This document shows, piece after piece, positions 1 to 4,647 of a stretch of 6,097 nucleotides of DNA. The stretch is taken from contig JAZRUF010000080.1 of the NCBI GenBank assembly GCA_045652405.1, positions 1 to 6,097 on the forward strand, written 5' to 3'. This stretch comes from JAZRUF01 sp045652405 (GTDB taxonomy: Bacteria > Bacillota > Clostridia > Oscillospirales > JAAYXM01). The position numbers and the translations under genes were made by a program. Numbering within the stretch: position 1 is the stretch's first letter; each line of letters begins with the position of its first letter. The notes below the pieces were generated by a model. It did not search any database, was not told the origin of the DNA, and saw nothing but the letters and a program-made list of their open reading frames with translations.

Positions 1-970
1 GATGGCAAAAGATGGTGAAAGCTTTGTTATCACAAAGGGCGATGCTGTAGGCTCACGCTCATGCTTGGCTCCAATACTCCTCATCGGTGTCGCACTTGTT
101 CTTTCAGGCATCACTTGCGGTACTTACGGTATCGCAATTTCAGCGCTTGGAATGCTTGCGTTCGTCGGTGCAACAGTTTCTATTGACGCATTCGGACCTA
201 TCGCGGACAATGCAGGCGGTCTGGCAGAGTCCTGCCACCTCGCACCTGAGGTTCGTGTTATCACCGATAAGCTCGACTCTGTAGGAAATACCACTGCAGC
301 TATAGGCAAGGGATTCGCTATCGGCTCTGCAGCATTTGCAACGGTTTCACTTATCGTTGCATACGTAGGAAACTATTCTCAGGGAACTCCGATTCTTAAT
401 ATGGCAAGCTTCATTGTTGTAGCAGGTGCAATCATTGGTGGTGCTCTTGTTGAATATTTTGCAGCACTCCTTACGGATAATACAATTGAGTCTGCACGTC
501 TCATGGCTGAGGAAGGTGACCGTCAACTTTCTGTTCCGGGTGTTCTTGAAGGAACCGTTAAACCTGAATACAACCGTTGCGTTGAAATGGCAGCACGTCA
601 GGCGCTTAAGAAAATGCTTGTTCCGTCAATGCTTGCACTTCTTATCCCGATTGTCGGTGGCTTCCTGTTCGGTGTTGAGTTTGTAGGCGGACTGCTCGTT
701 GGTGCTACTGTTTGCGCTATTCCGCGTGCTCTGTTCATGGGTAACTCCGGCGGTGCGTTTGACAATGCTAAGAAGTACATTGAAAGCGGTGCAATCGAAG
801 GTCACGGAAAGGGAAGTACGGCTCATAAAGCTGCAGTAACCGGTGATACTGTCGGTGATACACGTAAGGACGTTGTCGGCGTTGCGCTTGATATCTTTAT
901 CAAGATGATGTCCACCGTTGCAAATACTTTGGTTACTATCATCCGTAACTTCACATTGTTTAGATTCTAA
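1..970 (+). CDS. hppA: Membrane-bound sodium-type pyrophosphatase (HppA), C-terminal part, cut by window edge
   Basis: Integral membrane pump that hydrolyses cytoplasmic pyrophosphate to drive Na+ and/or H+ out of the cell. About 322 C-terminal residues are present (frame begins at base 2) out of roughly 650-800 usual for the family. The ATG at base 2 is an internal Met, because family homology is already under way. Signatures, in fragment numbering: DAFGPIADNAGG at 62-73, VGNTTAAIGKGFAIGSA at 94-110, NSGGAFDNAKK at 248-258, and the last-helix motif GDTVGDTRKD at 281-290. Asp282, Asp286, Lys289 and Asp290 match PPi/Mg-site residues of the mung bean enzyme, and Lys301 matches its gate lysine. 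About six hydrophobic segments are visible. Ala99 in NTTA is the residue typical of K+-dependent enzymes (Lys in K+-independent ones). The TM6 region that helps tell Na+ from H+ pumps is missing, so 'sodium' is inference. Codon choice (CGT, GGT, CTT) suggests high expression. Confidence 0.95.
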   Translation, partial: MAKDGESFVITKGDAVGSRSCLAPILLIGVALVLSGITCGTYGIAISALGMLAFVGATVSIDAFGPIADNAGGLAESCHLAPEVRVITDKLDSVGNTTAAIGKGFAIGSAAFATVSLIVAYVGNYSQGTPILNMASFIVVAGAIIGGALVEYFAALLTDNTIESARLMAEEGDRQLSVPGVLEGTVKPEYNRCVEMAARQALKKMLVPSMLALLIPIVGGFLFGVEFVGGLLVGATVCAIPRALFMGNSGGAFDNAKKYIESGAIEGHGKGSTAHKAAVTGDTVGDTRKDVVGVALDIFIKMMSTVANTLVTIIRNFTLFRF

Positions 971-983
971 ATTAATCAAAGAT

Positions 984-1020
984 AAAACCGGGTAAGGAGT
1001 TTAAATCCTTGCCCGGTTTT
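984..1020 (+). terminator. Intrinsic terminator of hppA
   Basis: Two 15-nt arms (984-998 and 1006-1020) pair with a single G-U wobble, around a 7-nt loop. The stem core is CCGGG/CCCGG. The 3' arm ends in TTTT followed by CAAC, so the U-tract is short. It lies 13 bp after the hppA stop codon, which is the usual place. Confidence 0.85.
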
Positions 1021-1033
1021 CAACTATAGACCA

Positions 1034-1083
1034 ACATAATAAAAAGCTTTCCGATTTGCAGTTCGGAAAGCTTTTTATTATGT
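1034..1083 (-). terminator. Bidirectional terminator downstream of the D,D-carboxypeptidase gene
   Basis: Perfect 21-bp inverted repeat (arms 1034-1054 and 1063-1083, 8-nt loop). It has an AT-rich base and a CTTTCC/GGAAAG-type core. The carboxypeptidase stop codon is only one base from its right arm. Read on either strand, the hairpin ends in a T-rich tract (TTTTTATTATGT), so it should also stop read-through from hppA. Confidence 0.88.
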
Positions 1084-1084
1084 T

Positions 1085-2212
1085 TTACCTCATTGCAAAT
1101 TGGGAGAAAAGTTTCCAGAAAATATCCGTTACAGTCAGTTTATCAACACTCTCTTCCGCAACGATAGGTATTGATGTTAGCTCTTTGTCGCCGTTTGTAA
1201 CTTTTATTTCTCCAATTTTTTGTCCTTTTTCAACCGGCGCTTTTACGTCATCGGGCATGATGACAGTGCACTCAATTTTTGAAGCTTCGGTCTTTTCTAT
1301 CAGTAAATTCTTGCTGCCGTCAAGTTTAGCGGGAACGGACGTTTTTTTTCCAGATAAAACCCGCATAGGCTCAATTGCTATGTTTTTTGTTGAATCGTAA
1401 AGTGTGTAATTTGCGAATCCATAATCAAGAAGTGAGGCTGCGGATGCAAAACGCTCCGGAGATGTCGGGACACCCATGACCGCTGCAATAAGCTCCATTC
1501 CGTCGCGTTCCGCAGTTGCGGAAAGACAATATTTCGCGGTGCTTGTAAAACCGGTTTTAAGTCCGGTAATACCATTGTATGAGCGAATAAGCTTATTTGT
1601 ATTTGCAAGTTGGAAAGCGCCGTTTCGCAGACTGTCCATCCATACTGTCGTGTATTTTTTTATTTCATCATGTGCAATTAATGCGCGGGACATGAGCGCG
1701 ATGTCATAGGCGGAAGTAACGTGTCCATCTACATCAAGACCAGTGCAGTTTTTGAAAACCGTATCATTCATCCCAAGCTCTTTTGCACGTTCATTCATAA
1801 GCGAAACGAAGCCTTCTGCACTTCCGGCAACGTGCTCGGCAAGTGCGGTTGCAGCATCGTTTCCGGATGCTATAACCGTAGCTTTGAGCATGTCATCCAT
1901 GCTCATTTGCTCGCCGGGTTCAAGGTATACCTGTGAGCCACCCATGCTTGCGGCATTTGGGCTTACTGTTACCATATCATCCATTGAAATTTTGCCTGCA
2001 TCAAGAGCTTCCATGACGAGGAGTAAAGTCATAACCTTTGTAACACTTGCAGGTGCCATTGCGGTGTGTGCATTTTTTTGGTAGAGAATCTCTCCGGTTT
2101 CCTTTTCCATCAGTACCCCGCAGGGAGCGACTATTTCCGGTGGTGCCGGTGCAGCAAAAGCTGAGGCTGAAAACAGTGAAGCAGCAATGATTATGCAAAT
2201 TAATTTTTTCAT
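1085..2212 (-). CDS. D-alanyl-D-alanine carboxypeptidase, peptidase S11 family (DacF/PBP5-like)
   Basis: Low-molecular-weight penicillin-binding protein that removes the terminal D-Ala from peptidoglycan pentapeptides, limiting cross-linking; it acts outside the membrane. The 375 residues fit the family. A Sec signal peptide covers about 1-20 (MKK, hydrophobic core, ASAFA end). All three S11 active-site motifs are intact: SVTK at 56-59 (nucleophile Ser56, Lys59), SGN at 116-118, and KTG at 219-221 followed by Phe-Thr. The PBP5 C-terminal beta domain spans about 270-358. The last ~15 residues (VTDIFWKLFSQFAMR) form a likely amphipathic membrane-anchoring helix, as known in PBP5. The ATG at 2212 is supported by AAGGAG (2223-2228) 10 nt upstream and by the signal peptide. 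The gene stands alone between a terminator and a divergent operon. DacF or DacB naming cannot be decided; there are no sporulation genes beside it. Confidence 0.95.
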   Translation of the reverse strand: MKKLICIIIAASLFSASAFAAPAPPEIVAPCGVLMEKETGEILYQKNAHTAMAPASVTKVMTLLLVMEALDAGKISMDDMVTVSPNAASMGGSQVYLEPGEQMSMDDMLKATVIASGNDAATALAEHVAGSAEGFVSLMNERAKELGMNDTVFKNCTGLDVDGHVTSAYDIALMSRALIAHDEIKKYTTVWMDSLRNGAFQLANTNKLIRSYNGITGLKTGFTSTAKYCLSATAERDGMELIAAVMGVPTSPERFASAASLLDYGFANYTLYDSTKNIAIEPMRVLSGKKTSVPAKLDGSKNLLIEKTEASKIECTVIMPDDVKAPVEKGQKIGEIKVTNGDKELTSIPIVAEESVDKLTVTDIFWKLFSQFAMR

Positions 2213-2267
2213 AATATTTAATCTCCTTATCCGTTTGTTTCAGATAATTTGTATGTGGAGAAATTAA

Positions 2268-2273
2268 TTTATA
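2268..2273 (-). promoter_or_regulatory. Possible -10 element for the carboxypeptidase gene
   Basis: On the minus strand a TATAAA box inside an AT-rich run lies about 55 bp before the carboxypeptidase start, the right distance for a short leader. No convincing -35 hexamer sits 16-18 bp upstream, only a T-rich stretch. Another AT-rich site in this gap could be used instead. Confidence 0.3.
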
Positions 2274-2327
2274 TACACAACGATTTGTCCTAAAAAATAG
2301 AAAATGGGTAGAAAAAAATAAAAATAG

Positions 2328-2336
2328 TGTTATACT
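2328..2336 (+). promoter_or_regulatory. Extended -10 promoter for the amidohydrolase operon
   Basis: TGT followed by TATACT (2331-2336) is a good extended -10 (TGn-TATAAT type). The -35 region (about 2308-2313, GTAGAA) is poor, which extended -10 promoters tolerate. Transcription would begin near 2343, giving a leader of about 55 nt before the start at 2399. Confidence 0.6.
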
Positions 2337-2340
2337 AAAA

Positions 2341-2382
2341 CTGTTAAAAAATTTACGGTGCAATTGTGCCGATAAAAAACAG
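2341..2382 (+). other. Possible structured leader of the amidohydrolase mRNA
   Basis: CTGTT (2341-2345) can pair with AACAG (2378-2382), enclosing a small hairpin CGGTGC-AATT-GTGCCG (2356-2371) whose 6-bp stem has two G-U pairs. The structure ends just before the ribosome binding site. The pairing is short and no known riboswitch class is recognised, so it may be chance. Confidence 0.2.
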
Positions 2383-2384
2383 GG

Positions 2385-2390
2385 AAGGAA
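2385..2390 (+). promoter_or_regulatory. Ribosome binding site that sets the start of the first amidohydrolase
   Basis: The purine run AGGGAAGGAA (2381-2390) places AAGGAA 8 nt before the ATG at 2399. This favours 2399 over the in-frame GTG at 2366, which has no upstream binding site, and over the ATG at 2390, which lies inside the purine run. Confidence 0.75.
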
Positions 2391-2398
2391 TGTTGAAA

Positions 2399-3310
2399 AT
2401 GAAATTTGACGTCCATTGCCATGCGTTTCCGAGCCATGGTTATATTCCGGGCGGAGGAAAGCTTGGAGATCCATATTTTCTCTCCGTTGAGCAGCAACTT
2501 CAGATGTTTGAAGACCACGGCGTAGATATGGGACTTTTGCTGCCTCTTATCCATTACGAAATAGTTCCGTATCCCCAGACTGTAAAGGAAATTGAGGAAA
2601 CCGCGAAAAAATATCCGGATAAATTTCTCTATTTCATGAGCATGGATCCGCGTATGATGATGAGAAACCCGAAAGCGGATTTTTCAAGATATATTGAGTA
2701 CCATTTGGAGAGAGGCGCAAAGGGTGTAGGCGAGATGTGCGTTAACCTTCCGTGGGAGCATCCGCTTATGGATAATATGCTCTCCTGCATCAATAAGTAC
2801 AAGCTACCGCTTACCATACATATTTCTCCCACTCCGTACTATGTTTATGGAATTTATGACGATTATAATCTTTCTGGACTTGAGCGTGCGCTTGATAAGT
2901 ACCCGGATATTAAATTTTTCGGTCACTCTGCGGAGTTCTGGAGCCGAATTTCGGGCGATACACAGTATCGCGGCTATCCTACAGGTCCGGTTGAACCCAA
3001 CGGTCCGGTTGTTCGCCTGCTTGAGACTTATCCGAATTTGTATGGTGATCTTTCTGCCGGAAGCGGTCAGAATGCTATGACGCGTGACCCCAAATTTACC
3101 GCGCAGTTTATGGAAAAATTCCAGGATCAGCTTATGTTCGGTTTGGACTTCTGCCGTATTGTTCCAAAGGGAACGGTTACGCTCAGTGATGTCATGGATC
3201 AGATGCTTGCTGACGGAAGTATTTCGCAGACGGTTTACAATAAGATTTGCTGGGATAATGCTGCTAAAAATCTTGGCTTTAAAACTGTTGCCGAGCTTGT
3301 GAATAAGTAG
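2399..3310 (+). CDS. Metal-dependent amidohydrolase, amidohydrolase_2 family (first of tandem pair)
   Basis: Predicted cytoplasmic TIM-barrel hydrolase or decarboxylase of the PF04909/COG2159 group; substrate unknown. It has 303 residues, near normal length, and no signal peptide. Candidate metal and catalytic residues are all present: H6 and H8 in DVHCH, E112 in GVGEM, H141 in LTIHIS, H176 in GHSAEFW, and D250 in FGLDFC (the place of the common FGSDYP motif). A GDLSAGSGQNA segment (217-226) precedes the last strand, and a C-terminal CWDNAAKNLG helix is typical. The ATG at 2399 aligns with the N-terminus of the next gene (MK..FDMHCH) and has the best-spaced ribosome site. It is first in a two-gene operon with its paralogue, 11 bp apart. 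Family members include decarboxylases such as ACMSD and gamma-resorcylate decarboxylase as well as hydrolases, so the reaction cannot be named. Confidence 0.88.
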   Translation: MKFDVHCHAFPSHGYIPGGGKLGDPYFLSVEQQLQMFEDHGVDMGLLLPLIHYEIVPYPQTVKEIEETAKKYPDKFLYFMSMDPRMMMRNPKADFSRYIEYHLERGAKGVGEMCVNLPWEHPLMDNMLSCINKYKLPLTIHISPTPYYVYGIYDDYNLSGLERALDKYPDIKFFGHSAEFWSRISGDTQYRGYPTGPVEPNGPVVRLLETYPNLYGDLSAGSGQNAMTRDPKFTAQFMEKFQDQLMFGLDFCRIVPKGTVTLSDVMDQMLADGSISQTVYNKICWDNAAKNLGFKTVAELVNK

Positions 3311-3314
3311 GGGG
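3309..3314 (+). promoter_or_regulatory. Ribosome binding site overlapping the upstream stop codon
   Basis: AGGGGG begins within the TAG stop codon (3308-3310) of the first amidohydrolase and lies 7 nt before the ATG at 3322. The arrangement suggests translational coupling of the pair. Confidence 0.75.
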
Positions 3315-3321
3315 TGTTGAT

Positions 3322-4230
3322 ATGAAAATGAAGAAATTTGACATGCATTGCCATGTATATAAGGAAATCGGATTTCCCAGAGAAGATGGTTCATACTATC
3401 TGCTTCCTGAACAGATGCTCAATGTCTTTGAAGAAAAGAATGTCTCACGCGGTTTAATTTTGCCCGAAGTGCATTACGAAGCCAGCATGACATGCGATGT
3501 TCAGAGAATAGAAGATGTAATTGAAATTTCAGAAAAGTATCCGAATAAGTTTTATTTCTTTATGAACCTGGTTCCGCACAGCTTTTACAAAAACCCGGAA
3601 GCTGATTATTCAGAAATGATTGAGTATTATTTAAAACTCGGCGCAAAAGGTGTAGGCGAGATGTGCGCAAATTATACTTTCTGTGACCCGCTTATGGACA
3701 ATGTTCTCTTTTATATCAATAAATACAAGCTCCCGCTTACGATACACATGACGCATAACGAGTTTTGCGATTACGGAATTCGAGATGATATGGAGCTTTC
3801 AGGTCTTGAACGCGCGGCACAGAAGTGGAAGGACATAACTTTCCTTTGCCACTCTGCAGATTTCTGGAACAAAATCTCCGGCGAAGGTCCGCAGACCGGT
3901 TATCCCACAGATAAAGTTCAGCCGGGTGGACGAGTTGTCGAGCTTATGCGCAAGTATCCGAATATCCACGGTGACCTCTCCGCAGGCAGCGGACTCAACG
4001 CAATTATGCGTGACCGCGAGTTTGGTATTGCGTTCTTAAATGAGTTCCAGGATAAGCTTTATTTCGGTCAGGATTATTGCTCACTTTCAAATAATATGAT
4101 GCATTCGGAATATTTGGATGAGCTCATTGAAAACGGAGAAATCAGCCAAGAAGTATATGATAAGGTCTGTTGGAAAAATGCAGTGAAGCTTTTAGGACTT
4201 GACCTTACCGAAGATGATTTCAAATTATAA
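3322..4230 (+). CDS. Metal-dependent amidohydrolase, amidohydrolase_2 family (second of tandem pair)
   Basis: Paralogue of the preceding gene (302 residues), with the same predicted TIM-barrel fold and unknown substrate. The metal and catalytic set is conserved: H9 and H11 in DMHCH, E113 in GVGEM, H142 in LTIHMT, H177 in CHSADFW, and D251 in FGQDYC. A hand alignment gives roughly 59 percent identity over the ~155-residue core (from IEY to the FGxDxC motif) and less at both ends. Differences cluster in segments likely to shape the substrate pocket: residues 115-122 (ANYTFCDP against VNLPWEHP), 143-150 (MTHNEFCD against ISPTPYYV), and the stretch after FGQDYC. The protein lacks the GGGKLGDP-type insertion seen near residue 18 of its partner. 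ATG 3322 is preferred to the in-frame ATG at 3328 on ribosome-site spacing. It ends just before a strong terminator and is therefore last in the operon. The two may be distinct enzymes or subunits of one oligomer. Confidence 0.88.
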   Translation: MKMKKFDMHCHVYKEIGFPREDGSYYLLPEQMLNVFEEKNVSRGLILPEVHYEASMTCDVQRIEDVIEISEKYPNKFYFFMNLVPHSFYKNPEADYSEMIEYYLKLGAKGVGEMCANYTFCDPLMDNVLFYINKYKLPLTIHMTHNEFCDYGIRDDMELSGLERAAQKWKDITFLCHSADFWNKISGEGPQTGYPTDKVQPGGRVVELMRKYPNIHGDLSAGSGLNAIMRDREFGIAFLNEFQDKLYFGQDYCSLSNNMMHSEYLDELIENGEISQEVYDKVCWKNAVKLLGLDLTEDDFKL

Positions 4231-4233
4231 AAA

Positions 4234-4272
4234 TAAAAGCCTTGAAAGTGCATTACACTTTCAAGGCTTTTA
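4234..4272. terminator. Bidirectional intrinsic terminator between convergent genes
   Basis: Perfect inverted repeat of 17 bp (arms 4234-4250 and 4256-4272) with a 5-nt CATTA loop. It has a GCCTTGAAAGTG core and A/T tails on both sides. It starts 4 bp after the second amidohydrolase stop and lies 10 bp from the stop of the convergent HPr-like gene, so it can end both transcripts. Confidence 0.92.
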
Positions 4273-4281
4273 AACTTAAAA

Positions 4282-4518
4282 TTAATCAACGATGTAGGAA
4301 GCTACTGCGTTGCGGAATGCTTTGCATTCATCATCTGTACCGTGAACCTCTATCTTGATAGGTTTTGCAAGGTCAATGCTGAAAATGCCCATAATTGATT
4401 TTGCGTCAACTGTATATCTGCCTGAGATAATATCAATTTCGCACATCTGAGAGCAAGCTGCATTTACAAACTGCTTTACGTCGTTGATAGAAGTCAATTG
4501 CACGTAAAAATTGTTCAT
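4282..4518 (-). CDS. HPr-like protein lacking the phospho-accepting histidine loop
   Basis: Small cytoplasmic protein (78 residues) of the PTS HPr fold. The second half is clearly HPr-like: AKSIMGIFSIDLAKPIKIEV (39-58) matches the regulatory-serine region of HPr, and HGTDDECKAF (59-68) matches the usual GxDE..A segment. Ser41 aligns with HPr Ser46, the target of HPr kinase/phosphorylase. The active-site loop GxHARP is absent. The equivalent stretch is about LTSIND (8-13), with no His and apparently shortened by some residues, so it should not carry phosphate from Enzyme I to sugar permeases. A regulatory role like Bacillus Crh (which keeps the serine and lacks the His) is an inference. AGGAGG (4528-4533) lies 9 nt before the ATG, a strong site. 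No other PTS gene is nearby. It shares a divergent promoter region with mtaB. Confidence 0.85.
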   Translation of the reverse strand: MNNFYVQLTSINDVKQFVNAACSQMCEIDIISGRYTVDAKSIMGIFSIDLAKPIKIEVHGTDDECKAFRNAVASYIVD

Positions 4519-4552
4519 TTTTAAATTCCTCCTTTTTTTCTTACAATCTGAC

Positions 4553-4582
4553 TTGCGTCATCACTGTTAAATACATTATAAT
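4553..4582 (+). promoter_or_regulatory. Candidate promoter for mtaB
   Basis: TTGCGT (4553-4558) and a perfect TATAAT (4577-4582) are separated by 18 bp. The -35 matches the consensus only in its TTG half. Transcription would start near 4589, giving a leader of about 59 nt. The -10 box overlaps the one for the opposite strand. Confidence 0.6.
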
Positions 4583-4604
4583 ACCAACAGAGAAAAAAAT
4601 GCAA
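4575..4604 (-). promoter_or_regulatory. Candidate promoter for the HPr-like gene
   Basis: On the minus strand, TTGCAT (4599-4604) and a perfect TATAAT (4575-4580) are 18 bp apart. Transcription would start near 4568, about 50 nt before the ATG. The two opposing -10 boxes share the palindrome ATTATAAT (4575-4582). Confidence 0.6.
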
Positions 4605-4617
4605 CTACTTAGTTGTA
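4600..4617. repeat. Dyad in the divergent promoter region, possible operator
   Basis: CAACTA (4602-4607) and TAGTTG (4610-4615) form perfect 6-bp arms around CT. They extend to 8-bp arms if one G/T mismatch is allowed. The dyad overlaps the predicted -35 of the HPr-like gene and falls in the predicted mtaB leader. The size suits a dimeric regulator, but no regulator is identified. Confidence 0.35.
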
Positions 4618-4636
4618 AAATTATTTTTAAGTTTAT

Positions 4637-4642
4637 GGGTGA
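4637..4642 (+). promoter_or_regulatory. Ribosome binding site that sets the mtaB start
   Basis: GGGTGA lies 5 nt before the ATG at 4648. An in-frame GTG at 4639 lies inside this purine run and would have no binding site of its own. The ATG start also gives the family-typical N-terminus MKIAFFTLGCKVNQ. Confidence 0.65.
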
Positions 4643-4647
4643 GATTT

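Noticed and set aside
2..4. ATG at base 2 as the true start of the pyrophosphatase
   Set aside because: It sits at the window edge, and the protein that follows covers only the C-terminal part of the family, so the start lies outside the window.
626..979. Minus-strand open frame of 117 codons opposite hppA
   Set aside because: Low-complexity Ser/Thr/Asn-rich translation typical of antisense reading; hppA conservation explains the region.
2366..2398. GTG at 2366 as an earlier start of the first amidohydrolase
   Set aside because: It has no upstream ribosome site, and the extra 11 residues are absent from the paralogue. The AAGGAA at 2385-2390 fits the ATG at 2399.
2804..3394. Minus-strand open frame of 196 codons opposite the first amidohydrolase
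   Set aside because: No family signature and no ribosome site. It lies antisense to a gene with clear catalytic motifs, so it is a shadow of that gene's codon pattern.
4282..4518. Normal PTS phosphocarrier HPr (ptsH)
   Set aside because: The GxHARP loop with the phosphorylated His is absent, so the ptsH name and role are not supported.
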